DNA of 64,000 nucleotides, from the NCBI RefSeq assembly GCF_004193775.1, contig NC_041019.1:19720259-19784258 (forward strand). The letters run 5' to 3'. Below the pieces are notes generated by a model. The model was not told where the DNA came from, did no database searches, and saw only the letters and a list, made by a program, of their open reading frames with translations. Made by a program: the position numbers and the translations under genes. This DNA is from Glycine soja. Taxonomy: Eukaryota > Streptophyta > Magnoliopsida > Fabales > Fabaceae. Shown here piece after piece: positions 33,756 to 44,092 of the stretch; the stretch's first letter is position 1; every line of letters begins with the position of its first letter.

Positions 33756-34463
33756 TTATTTGGAGACTGCCAGACCATTTTGTTTAATAACACGGATGAA
33801 AGTTTGCAAATGTTTGAAATGTTGGTCAATGTTTTGAGAAAAAATTAAGACATCATCTATGTAGGCAATGACAAATTTTGAATAAGGATTGAAAATATCA
33901 TTCATAATTTTTTGAAATTCTATAGGGGCGTTCTTCAGATCGAATGGCATAACATTCCATTCATATTGCCTGAAAGGTACTGCGAAGGCAATTTTGTACC
34001 TATCAGATTCTTGAATCTGTATTTGCCAAAATCCAGACTTCATGTCAAATTTGGAAAATATTTTTGCAGAATTTAATCTGTTGAGTAAATCTTTTTTATT
34101 TGGAATAGGATACCTAATCCATTGCAGTGCTTGGTTTAGTGGTTTGTAATTTATAACTAAACGAGGTGTACCTCGTTCAAGTTTTGCTTGTTTGTTGACA
34201 TAGAAAGCAGCATAAGACTAAGGGCTTTTGCTCTTTCTAATAAGACCTTTATCTAGTAAATCTTGGATTTCTTTTTGGCAGTATTGAAGAAGTTCTTCAT
34301 TCATTTGAATTGGTTTGGCTTTTGTGGGAATTTGTTTTTCCCTAAAGTCTTTCTCATAGGGGAGATTGACAATATGTTTTTTCCTGTTCCAGAATGCATG
34401 CGGCAAATCCGAACAAATGGTTGATTGGATATGTTGTAATAAAGATTGAATTTTCTCCTTCAT
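33756..34463 (-). pseudogene. Pararetroviral reverse transcriptase, N-terminal part
   Basis: The polymerase that copies the viral RNA into DNA. The frame from 34463 contains the RT entry region and, further on, FWQIQIQESD, the EWNVMPFDLKNAP motif and the catalytic YIDDVLIFSQ at about 33860. One in-frame TAG lies at 34220-34218. The reading stops at 33756, shortly after the YIDD motif, because the copia insertion at 33727 removed the thumb and RNase H. Resembles caulimovirid RT more than gypsy RT, an inference from motif spelling. Confidence 0.8.
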
Positions 34464-34475
34464 TTGAGGTTTTTC

Positions 34476-35600
34476 TTATTGTATTTGAATGTTATTAAAA
34501 GATACTTCTTCTTTTAAGAAGTTGATTTGGTTGATTTTCTTTTCTATGAAATTTATGTTTCTCGAAATTGGTTTAGTAGAAAAATTAAATGTAATTTTTC
34601 TTCCTAAATGGGTTGTAGTTATTCCTTCTTTAGATATCTGAAGGGGAAACAGAACTCTAATGAAGGGAGTACCTAGGATTACTTCGTTTTTAAGGTTTTT
34701 TACCAGAAGAAAGTTTGTATTAATCCTAAATCCTTGATTCTCAATAATTGCACTGGATAACTTGTAGTTAATTTTTAATTTTGAGCCATTTGCTATGCTC
34801 AATTTTTCTGAAGTTTTCTCAAAGAATTTTGTAGGAACTAATCCTTCCAAAATACAATTTGAATCAACCCCTGTGTCAAATAGGGCCATAGTATCTAAGA
34901 CGAAATCATTAATGATGATCTTGTTTATGTAAAATTTTTTGATTTTAATCTTGTTGATTAATCCCATAAACATTTCGTCTTCCAGATTTTCATTTTCATT
35001 TCCTTCATCCTTTTCATCTTCCAGATTTTTACTCTCAGAATCACTCTTTCCTTCAAGTTGAGAAAGGATGATCTGATGAATTTCTTGTTGTTGACGAAGT
35101 TCCTTAACTTCTTTCTTTAAATTATTAATCTCTGTTTGGAGATCCTGAATTGTGGTTGGTTTTGCTGAAGTGTTTTCTAATCTTTTGAATATGTTACTAA
35201 CGTCAAACTTGTTATTTGTAACGAAATCTTTTTGTTTGGGTTTGGTTTCCAGAGTTTTCTTTAATTTTTCCAGAAAAACCTTTTTTTCCTGGGGATCTGG
35301 TACAGAATTGATTGCCTCGAACAAGAGATCTTGTTCTCTTGTTAGGGTATTGATTTTCCTTTCATCATCGTTCGTAGACGATGGTTGGTCATCTTGTTGG
35401 ATTATGTTGAGGTTTTCTTCAGAGAATGTGGAGGAAGAAGTTTCTGTTTCTTCCTCTGAGGTTTCAATGAGCAAATTATTAATATGCTCTTCAATGGCTG
35501 GTTCTAGGTTAAGATTTCTCAACTTTCTCTTTAACCTACAATATTTGCTAAATGTGGCCTTGTTTTCCACAGTGGTAACATGTTATTTTTGGTTTAGGAG
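34476..35600 (-). pseudogene. Pararetroviral zinc knuckle, acidic linker and aspartic protease
   Basis: A CCHC nucleic-acid-binding knuckle lies at about 35585-35535 but its halves are in two frames. The following 364-codon frame (35570-34476) has a serine/glutamate-rich acidic linker, a coiled-coil segment near 35130-35050, then a retropepsin-like domain with active-site ALFDTGVDSN at about 34885-34855 and the flap and second-lobe text NEVILGTPFI. This frame has no internal stop, unlike its neighbours. The protease cleaves the viral polyprotein. Confidence 0.7.
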
Positions 35601-35869
35601 TTTCAGTTTCTTTGCTGGACGAAGGTTTATGCGAGTATCTCCTTCTTGGAAATCTCTTTTTATTGAAAGTTTTATTTTCATTGGATTCTTTCCTAAGGTT
35701 TTGTTTTTTCTTTTGTTTTGGACAGGTTGGTAGTCTAAATTGTTCATAGAAAGATCCTAAATCTCTCTTTGTTTGGGCTTTCTCTTTGGCTAATTGCCTT
35801 TGAATTTTGTCATCTTGACAGATTTTTAAGGCACTTTCTGGACATAAGAAATTAATTGACTGTAACTTA

Positions 35870-37381
35870 AACTCTTATATGGAATGTCTCCATTAACAGA
35901 CTGGCTACGAATCTTATCTCTAACCTTATCTCCTAATGATCTTGGAAGACCGGCTAGAAATTTTTCTTTCTAGAATGGTTGTTGACTATCTTCTTTGGTG
36001 TAGACTCTAGTTAGGAAGGTACCTCTATACCACCTAAAATTTGCTAAAGTTCTACACTTAAGATTTGATAATAATTCTACAGACCTATCCTTCCAAAGGG
36101 ATGGATCTCCAATAAAATGTTGGGCTATTATAAAAATGAGTGTATTAACAGCATCAGGAATCTCCTTATTATCGTCATTAGTAATGACTTTTCCATTGAA
36201 ATCCGTTTTGACTGTGCTGTATTTTTTGACTTTTCATCATTAGTGAGATAATTATCCCACCATCCTTTTAATTTTCCGGAAAATCCTGCCACTAAGATAT
36301 CAATGATTGTTTCCTCTGAACACTCAAGGGATGTTTGGTAAGTCGTGGCTACCAGGGTCATGTGCTAGAGTGTATTCATAATATTGTATTCCGTTTGGGC
36401 ATCTATATTTCACTCATAGATGTTATTTGCACTAAACCTTTTGAAATTATTTTCACCTCTTTCTTCTAATAGGAGGTCAGGGGCAATTGGTCGTTGATAA
36501 TACAGTTTGGAGGGTGTTTTCTAGTGTTTGGAATTTATTGGATTGATGTCTTTTTCCGATACTGAACCTATATCAGTTATATTTTCTGATTTTTGGTCAC
36601 TATCTTCATTAATAACATTAATCAATTTGGAGGTGCTTCTTGTTACCATTTTTTATGTTCCTTTTGAAGGTTAGGGAGTTTCAGGGATGACTCTGAGTAA
36701 ACTATCAAGCTTGTTTAATAATTCACTATTATTGTCACCTACTCCTTCTATAAGGGACTTGTTTTTCCTTAGTTCCCTAATTTTTTGTTTTGCTTTACCA
36801 CTAATCTTGAAAGGTTTGAATAAGGGTTTTTCTATGGGGATATTTGATGGAGATTCTCCAGAGGTGTTATGTTTAGGAATTGTTTTTGTTTTGATTGATT
36901 CTCCTAAAACTTGTAGATATTTATTGGTGTAATTAGCTTGTTCTATTAGGCTTTTGATGTCCTTGGAAGTTACTTCTTCATTGACATCTTTTGTTTTGAA
37001 CGGAGTGGCCATAACAGGTTTGTCATGACTATCCTTGACCTTTGGCAGTTGGTATTGTGTCGTGGGAGGTAATTTCGATTGAATTAACTCACCATCTTTG
37101 ATTTTCTAGTTGGTAATAACATTTGTTATTGGATCAACTATGATATCTTGTTTCCAGGGGTAATCTATATCCTCTCTGATGGTATAAGCATGAAACCAAT
37201 CAAAGAAAAGAACGTTGATTTTGACTCTTTCGACAAATTCATAGAATTTTTCTTGGATTTGTTTTCTGTTTGAACCCTTAAAATGTTGAAAAAACCATCT
37301 GCTTTGAGGTTCATTCTCCGGAGAATAAAAGTCTTTCCTAAGGGTTTCCTTATCAATGCTAAAGTTGTCAGATAACATCAT
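35870..37381 (-). pseudogene. Pararetroviral capsid region, broken
   Basis: Several short frames cover it: 37381-37106 (EPQSRWFFQHF, VERVKINVLFFDWFHAY), 37012-36671 (KDIKSLIEQANYTNKYLQVL) and 36361-36128 (EETIIDILVAGFSGKLKGWW). The GFSGKLKGWWDN text is the capsid-like core that also occurs in gag-type proteins. Stops and frameshifts separate all pieces. Assignment is by position between movement protein and knuckle. Confidence 0.55.
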
Positions 37382-37550
37382 AAGGTTTATGCATAGAAGA
37401 GTATGTTGGAGATTGGATCGACTTTTGGTCGTCCTCTTATTCTTGATTATATGTTGTTCTAGGTATACTAAAGGTTGTATCTAATCCTTGAAGGTTTACA
37501 GTAGGAAACTGGTTGTGTGACTCAGATTTGGTTAATCCTACTGGGATTGA

Positions 37551-38548
37551 TCAGGTTCTCACCGAAAAAGACCTTCTTGCTGACTCATATTCAAACCTAG
37601 AGACTTTTTTTATTCTTGATGAAAAAGAATTTCTCCTATTAAAGGTTATTTCTACCTTATCGGAGTTATCTTGTTTGATTTGTTCTATGGTTAGAACGGG
37701 TCGGGGGACTGACGGTGTGGTCTTGTCCATGACCCATTTTTCAAGAAGAGTTACCTCATCCCATTTTATGGTTCTTGGAAGAGAAACATTGACCTTTGTC
37801 ATATCAGTGATAAACAAGGTTGTCTCTCCTCTTTGTGGTTTTAGAAGGACTCTTGAAGCACAAGTTTTCATGACCTTGTACTGAATCCTATAGATTAGTG
37901 CCGTTGGAATAGATCATTTTTCATGTCAAGCCCATGAAAGTGGATGTTTAGGAACAGAGAGTCAAGAATGTTCCTGTCCATCAGACTCACTGTTTTGTTT
38001 GGATAGGAATTGAAATAAATTGGACCTTGTCCTAGGCTTGTTTTTACAGTTCCTATTAAAGAATCTTCAAATTTGTTATGCCTAATGTCTCTAAGGCACA
38101 TTAACACCGTGACATCTATGCCCATATCAATTAAGGGCTTGATGGCTACTTGTACACATCCTATGTGTAAGTATTTGTATTTTCGACCGTGTTCATAAAT
38201 TGAATTTTTGGAAAGTAAATGAAATTCTTCCCCTATATCTTGTCCCAGAGGAACGTTATTTTCTATAGTTTTGATTATATAATCAAAATTATGTTTGTCT
38301 TTGATCGTCTCAGGGACATACAGTGTGTGCTGAGGGATTTTCGGAATGCTTCAGTCATCCATACTTTGGTTTATTTCTTCAAATCGGACCTCTTCATCGA
38401 AGAGATTGTGTTTCGGGACAACCTCGTGGGTCTGGTTTTCTTGCTCATTGAGCAAATTGATGTTTCTTGGAGAATTATTTGAGGATGATGATGATGATGA
38501 GTTGGATCTAAAGGAAATATGTGAAAATGAATGTAAAAGACGCGACAT
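37551..38548 (-). pseudogene. Pararetroviral movement-protein region, broken
   Basis: Movement proteins carry virus through plasmodesmata. Pieces are 38548-38351 (serine-rich start MSRLLHSFSHISF), 38125-37895 (DVTVLMCLRDIRHNKFEDSL, GTVKTSLGQGPIYFNSYPN) and 37871-37551 (TLFITDMTKVNVSLPRTIKW). The LRDxRH, SLxGT and GPIYF spelling is that of the 30K movement-protein superfamily. At least two frame breaks lie between the pieces. The start at 38548 is the first ATG after the leader. Confidence 0.6.
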
Positions 38549-38959
38549 GATTGATTAATCCTCTAGTATCTTTGTCATCATATGGTTCCATAGAAATACT
38601 TCCATAAGGTTATATGTTACTAAATTTCTTGTATCTGAAAAAATAAAAATTTTAACTCTTTTTTAAAACGAACAATATAGTTTGAACATTACTCCTATAG
38701 CCACCAGTATATTATGTCTTAATATTTTATTTGAACAATACACTTTAGCCTTACTGTCCTTTCTCATCCACGAGACTTACTGCTACAGTATTATTCAACT
38801 AAAATATCAGACTGTTGTACTTCTGGAAATATTGTTCAAACATATAATGTTTAAATTAAGAGTATTGTACATGAATGAAAACAGTTATTGTACATAAACT
38901 CAGATTCATGAAATCAGTTAACATATATCCTTACGGACAATATTCCTACTTCCCCATCA

Positions 38960-38972
38960 GGCTCTGATACCA
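38960..38972 (-). other. Primer binding site of the pararetrovirus
   Basis: GGCTCTGATACCA on the + strand is TGGTATCAGAGCC on the - strand, the tRNA-Met primer site shared by plant pararetroviruses. It lies about 410 bp before the first ATG of the viral frame, a normal leader length. Confidence 0.7.
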
Positions 38973-38985
38973 GAGATCATCGAAA

Positions 38986-39272
38986 CGGGATCAAACAGAC
39001 AGAAAGGAAGTAAGAATGCAATATGTATGAAAGTTCTTATTCATCTCTCTTCTCCCTCCTGACTGATCTTGTGCGGCTCTACCGTCGCTTCGGTTTCTTC
39101 TCTCCTCCCTCCTTACAGATCCTGTGCAGCTCTGCCGCCGCTTCTGTTTCTTTTTGTTTTATGTTTTAAGTAAATTTACTTTACTGCTTTCATTTTTGTT
39201 TTCAGTATACTTTAATTCTATTTCATACATATTGTATTCTTACTTCCTTTCTGTTTGTTTGATCTCGTTCTG

Positions 39273-39320
<48 letters not shown>
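38986..39320. repeat. 45-bp inverted repeat and (TA)n tract at the viral edge
   Basis: Arms at 38986-39031 (CGGGATCAAACAGACAGAAA ...) and 39221-39267 (TTTCATACATATTGTATTCT ...) are near-perfect inverted copies with a 190-bp loop. The loop holds a direct repeat of about 52 bp (39048-39100 and 39101-39153). A (TA)n tract of 45 bp follows at 39276-39320, marking the likely edge of the viral insert. Confidence 0.85.
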
Positions 39321-39321
<1 letters not shown>

Positions 39322-39488
39322 CCCTTTGGGGAAACAATTAAACTGGGTCTTGTTTAATTCAAGTTATGAAATGTGTAAAGAACAATAGTCATAATAGTAT
39401 TGAGTAATGATGTCCATGGATTGGAAGCTAGCTACTCTTATGCTGCTATATCTGTGTTTTCAATTCAAGCTATTTGGAATTTTTGCAG

Positions 39489-39611
39489 ATTTAGCTTTGA
39501 AGGTGTTACGAGAGAATCCAAGGCAAGCTTTGGCAAGGAATGAGAACCAGGAGACGGGATTGCATGTTTTGGCCCGAAAGCGTTCATCTTTTAGTTGTCG
39601 AGGAGGACAAG
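39489..39611 (+). pseudogene. Ankyrin-repeat gene exon fragment
   Basis: After an acceptor-like TTTTTGCAG the frame reads LALKVLRENPRQALARNENQ, then ETGLHVLARKRSSFSCRG. The DLALxxLxxxPxxAxAxNENQETxLHxLARKP pattern is that of plant ankyrin/PGG-domain membrane proteins (ITN1-like). It ends at a weak donor GTTTCT at 39612. No other exon of such a gene was found on either side, so it is an isolated fragment. Confidence 0.6.
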
Positions 39612-40184
39612 GTTTCTAAATATGCTCACGAACTCATCATGTTCTCCATAATAACTGTTATTCATCAATAATTGTGGAGAGCATTATCTTATAATTTCAA
39701 AATTTACTTAACTTCAAAAACTAACTCAAGAGAATTGTTCCTTAGGATAGAATAAAGTTAGGATACTCAAGAAAAACCTATGGCCCGACCTAATTTAGAT
39801 TAGGTTAGATCAAGTCAAGTCAAACTTGTTGTTTGAGTCTCTTTTACTAAAATTAAGATCAAGTCAGACTTTATAAAAGATAAACTAGATCAAGATTTAT
39901 ATTTAGTTTAAAAGATTAAGTTTTAAGTTAAATATTCAAAAAGTCTTTTAAACTTAACCGATCAAACTATTTAAGTAAGATATAAATAATAATTTATTGT
40001 TGATATAATAATAATTATTATTATTATATTATATTTGTTAATATATTAAAATTATATTTATTTACTTTTTAAAATATTAAGTATTTGACCTACATAAAGA
40101 GTCATATTGAAGGATAAATTATTGTCCTATATAGAAGTTTTATTGCTAAATATGTTTTTAAATAAGTTATCATAGAGGTTAAAT

Positions 40185-40680
40185 AGAAATGCGAAAAGCC
40201 AAAAAGATAAAAACACACAACAGAAATCCAGAAAAAGGGCGAAAACAAAAATCGTGTCGAAAAGGACACCTTACCTGAACGGAAACCTATAGATAATGTG
40301 ACCTCTCCAGAAAGCACCGAAAAAGGGCAAGAGAAGAGCTACCTCGCCAAAATGTGTGGAGGGATAGTGATGACCTCGTCGGATTTAAACCACGTTGAAA
40401 AAAAAGCAAGAGAGGAGAGAAGTTGTCTGTCGACATTCGACACCCGTCATCCGTCACCAGTTGTGCTGGAAGAAGCAATCGTGTGAAAGGGAAAGGGATT
40501 TTGGTCTCATGCGTGAAAGAGATTGAATATTGTTGTTTTAAAAAATATATTAAATTAAAAACAATAATATTTGTTAATTGGAAACGTAGTCAAATCTCAA
40601 TCCCCAATTTAATCTAATGGAAGAAAATTTATTAATGGGAAACTCTCCAATTATTTTCAATAAGAGAGGATGTGGATTCA
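40185..40680 (-). repeat. Inverted copy of the MED18-upstream segment 12935-13435
   Basis: Read on the - strand this matches the segment at 12935-13435 from its left repeat through the candidate 5' UTR exon and its splice donor (TTCCGTTCAGGTAAGGTGTC) to about 90 bp of the intron. Similarity ends at 40185. It faces left, away from the NHL pseudogene exons to its right. Confidence 0.75.
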
Positions 40681-41233
40681 TAAAAATCCTACCTGGCCCC
40701 GAGGATTCATGTAGTACAAAAAAATGCAGCTGTTCTGTTATTGGATGTGTAGTTGCAGGATTTGACTCCTAAAATGACTAATTCACTTTAGAGGGTAAAG
40801 AGAGTAATCTTAGTGTTCACGAGAAAATTAACCGTCATATTACATGTGCATTCATAATAAATCAATAATCATGAGTGTCTTGGAATATCATGAATCTTGT
40901 GAAAAATTAATAGTAATTAATTTTTTGCCATCAACTGAAATTACTTACTTTACTTTTGGAAGTGAGTTGCTTACTTCGGAAGAGCCTATTCTAGTTGCAT
41001 AAGGGGAGAGAGAGAGAGACAGAGGATGAGAGGGAAGGTCAACTCTGCAAGCAAAGTGTGGGTCATACTATTTATGCAAAATGTTGAATGTGGTGGCCCT
41101 CTAGTTTTTGCCTTAGCTTAGAGTAGCTAAATGATATGATTGTTTTTAAATGAATGATTTGGATGGTAAGTCTTGTGAGCTGCGTTATCCGGAAATGTTG
41201 AACATTCCTTTTGTCTGATTTGGTCTTGACTAG
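40681..41233 (+). other. Non-coding stretch before the NHL pseudogene exons
   Basis: No coding frame is recognisable. If the NHL pseudogene were complete, its middle NHL exons should lie upstream of 41234, but I do not find them here. A GA-rich (GAGAGA) run is at 41006-41035. Confidence 0.4.
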
Positions 41234-44092
41234 GTGTGACCACAACTGGGGGAGGGTTCTCAGAAAAGTTGAGCACAAAGGATGGGCCTGCACTTAATGC
41301 ATCATTTTCAAATGATTTTGACCTGGCCTTCATTCCTGGGCTGTGTGCCTTGCTGGTGTCAGATCACATGCACAGATTGGTCCGCCAGATTAATTTGAAG
41401 GAGGAGGATTGCACCCTTGTTCTAAATCTGGTGAGATTTTAGAATTTGGGGCATGCGTATATCCTCTAGTGTGATATAGTCTTTTATTTTTCATGCTTTT
41501 GGATTTAGAAAAATGATGGGTTCCCCGTTTTTTAGGTGTAGGAGGTGGAAGGAAGAGAGACAATGGGGAAAAAAAAATAAGGAATAAGAACATGTAAACA
41601 TTTCCATTCTAGCTGACACCTAGAGAGATCAAGAGAGAAGAGAGAAAAGAAAAAAAGTGTAAATAGGATAAGCAATATGATGTGATAAGAAGAAAGAAAG
41701 AAAAATAGTAAATGTTAATGAGGTGTTTGAAATAAAAGTGTTTACATATTACAAATCAAAAATAAAGGAGGAGAGAGAAAGAAAAAGTGAGATGGAAGAG
41801 AAGTTAAAGTAATGTATAGATACATAAATATCATTCTTGTTAAGTTGTATTTCCTTTTTTTTTAGCTTAAAAAATCTCTAACTAAATCAATCTGAAAAAA
41901 ATAAATAAGTCTGTAGAACGAAGGTTTCAATAAATCTATCTTTGCAATGATTGATTGCAATTGAAATTTGCATTTAGTCATATTCAAGATTGAAAATCCA
42001 CCTTCATTGTATATCAAAAAAATGATAATAATAATCCACCTTGATTGAAATTAATATCAAGCTAACATAAATTATAACAATTACATTTAATTATTAAGTG
42101 GTTATTTGATCCTAATAAACTGCTGTAAGGGGTTATTACATGGTGTAAGTGTGTAAATCTTGCACTAGTGTCTAGCACTCCCTTTGGTCCCAAATATAAG
42201 GGGAAAAAATGATTCACACTATGAAAGTTAGTTAATCACATTTAATTGCACTAATCTCAATTAAAATATAATTTTTTCTTCAACTTATTCTTTATTGGAA
42301 TTTGGTATTAAGAATAAAAAGGAATCATTAAAACAAAAACTTTAATTAAATGAAAGATATTTTAGATATAGTAATATTAAATGAAATAAAATTAGTCGAA
42401 ATATTTTTTTTTCTTATATTTGAGACTAAGAAAAATATATATTTTTCCTGTTAGAGGGATACATTCTAACCCAAAGTATAAGGTAATAATAGTCTAATAG
42501 CTTAAGTGAATGCGCAAACATAAATATACTGGATATGGCTTCTTCTATTGCACCAAGGCTATGACATGTTTTGTCATATTTGTAGAAACATGTCATGATT
42601 CATGAACATATCAAAGGCAAACAGTTCAACCTAAGGCTGTAATGTTATTCACTTATTAACCTTTCAATTGACTTACAATTTTGAAAATATAAATCATCAC
42701 TCCAACAATTATTTCATTACTTGAGTTATGCAAATGAAGATTCCTGTTTAGAAATGGGGCAGTCGATAAGGTGAAAGATGGGAGTGTATATTTGCTCTAC
42801 TGTTTGGAATTTGGGAACCCAGTGGGGACCAATGTCTCGTGTGTCACTTTCGACACGGGAATTTTTCTCCCTGCATTTAGGCAAACAAGTGGGCACCTCA
42901 CCTCTTCATCTACATTTTGCACGATTCCAAAAAACAACCTTGACTGAAACTTCTCTCTTCCTGATTAGGGTTACTTTTGCAGTCTTTTTCTCTCTCCACT
43001 TAAATAAAACATTATTAAAAATGGATAAAATTAATATCCACCCTGTCCATACCTAATTTCTCTATTAAAATTCAGTCACCATCATGCTTAATTGTTTTTC
43101 CAAATGATTTCTAGTTTAGTTAATTCATTTTCATTTTTCCATGATTTTTGTTGATGATGATCGAATTTCACAAAGCAATTCAAATTTTGTTTATCTTTAT
43201 TTTTCATTAGATTTAATCTCTACTTTTTTTTTCTTGGGGTGACGGTTCCTCTTAACAATCCTGCAGGAAGCAAGAGCTTTATATTAAGTCTCCCCTTGCT
43301 CAATTATTTAACTTGCTTTTATATAACCTAGATACACTAATTCAACTATAATGTGTGGGAAAAAAAAAAATCCTTTTGTCCAGGGCTAGGTGCAGTCATG
43401 ACTTGGACTCTAGGATTAGGTCTTTCATGCTTACTGGGGTTAGTAATTGGGATTGCAGTGCGCCCTTACATCATCCCTAATGTAAGTTCCTCTCAACTTG
43501 TGAAGATTTTATATTGCCAAAGAGTAAAAATTACTTACACCTTGTCCAACTGAACTGTGTAGACAGAAAGGTACCAATCCTTGCCGTTACATCGAGACAT
43601 GGAAGCGTTGCCTAACCAGTCTGGGGAAGCTAGCTACCGATGCTGTTCTTCAGCACCAAAAGCGCAATTGCTAGCTGCAGTTGCTCCTCTGTTTACACAA
43701 TCCTGATGGGGTTTTGGAGATTGAGTCTCTCTCATCTTGTTTGCATGTCTAGAATTAGAATCAACATAGTGACTCCAAGGCCACATCTGGAATCAGTGTC
43801 TTTGCTAGATTTAGATGTCTGCAATAGCGGTGAGGTAACAAAGCCAGGTAAGTATTATGACCAATTGAAAGATTTGATGAGTTTTGATGAAGATTCAACC
43901 AATGGCAAGGCAACCTTCAACAAAGGAAATGATAGCCTAGGAAGGAGGAATGTTTGCCATGAAGGTGATCTCTTCATGATTAGGGCTAACATGGGCTTCG
44001 TAGAGCCACCTATAGATAACATTCTTCATCAAGAATCTTCTGTGTGTAATTTGGGTATTGTGAAGCGTAATGAAGTTATTTGTAGACGTTAG
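41234..44092 (+). pseudogene. NHL-repeat membrane protein gene, 3' exons only
   Basis: Exon A, 41234-41430, reads VTTTGGGFSEKLSTKDGPAL, then ALLVSDHMHRLVRQINL, the last NHL blade. Exon B, 43384-43481, reads a membrane helix (MTWTLGLGLSCLLGLVIGIA) then VRPYIIPN. The last exon begins after 43561 and runs to the TAG at 44092, with text such as PRPHLESVSLLDLD and KPGKYYDQLKDLMSFDEDS. Exon A ends in phase 0 at its GTGAGA donor whereas exon B needs phase 1, so splicing would hit a stop at once; this points to a one-base loss near 41418. In the last exon the family-like text changes frame at about 43585 and 43640. The upstream NHL exons are missing. A different subtype from the intact NHL gene at 53.6-56.4 kb. 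Confidence 0.8.
42179..42430. mobile_element. Stowaway-like MITE
   Basis: CTCCCTTTGGTCCCAAATAT at 42179 is the usual Stowaway (Tc1/mariner) terminus, and CTTATATTTGAGACTAAG near 42413-42430 is its inverted counterpart, less well preserved. The core is AT-rich and non-coding. It lies in the intron between exons A and B of the NHL pseudogene. A TA duplication could not be confirmed. Confidence 0.6.

Larger units (their letters stand above)
33728..38972 (-). mobile_element. Endogenous pararetrovirus (Caulimoviridae-like), truncated
   Basis: On the - strand the order is: tRNA-Met primer site (38972-38960), about 410-bp leader, movement-protein region (38548-37551), capsid region with zinc knuckle (37381-35535), aspartic protease (to 34476) and reverse transcriptase (34463-33756). 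A movement protein upstream of a capsid-protease-RT block, with no integrase, is characteristic of plant pararetroviruses and not of LTR retrotransposons. The copia LTR at 33727 removes the end of the RT and all of RNase H. Many stops and frameshifts show it is an old, inactive copy. The genus is unresolved. Confidence 0.75.

Noticed and set aside
35152..35733. A 193-codon + strand frame
   Set aside because: It is antisense to the viral linker-protease frame and has no motifs; it arises from the Ser/Glu-rich composition of the real frame.
36960..38550. Reading the block as a gypsy or copia retrotransposon
   Set aside because: No integrase is found, and the movement-protein-like text upstream of the capsid fits a pararetrovirus. 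The tRNA-Met primer site alone would not separate the two.
43640..44092. A 150-codon frame as an independent gene
   Set aside because: It is the last exon of the NHL pseudogene in one of its three frames.
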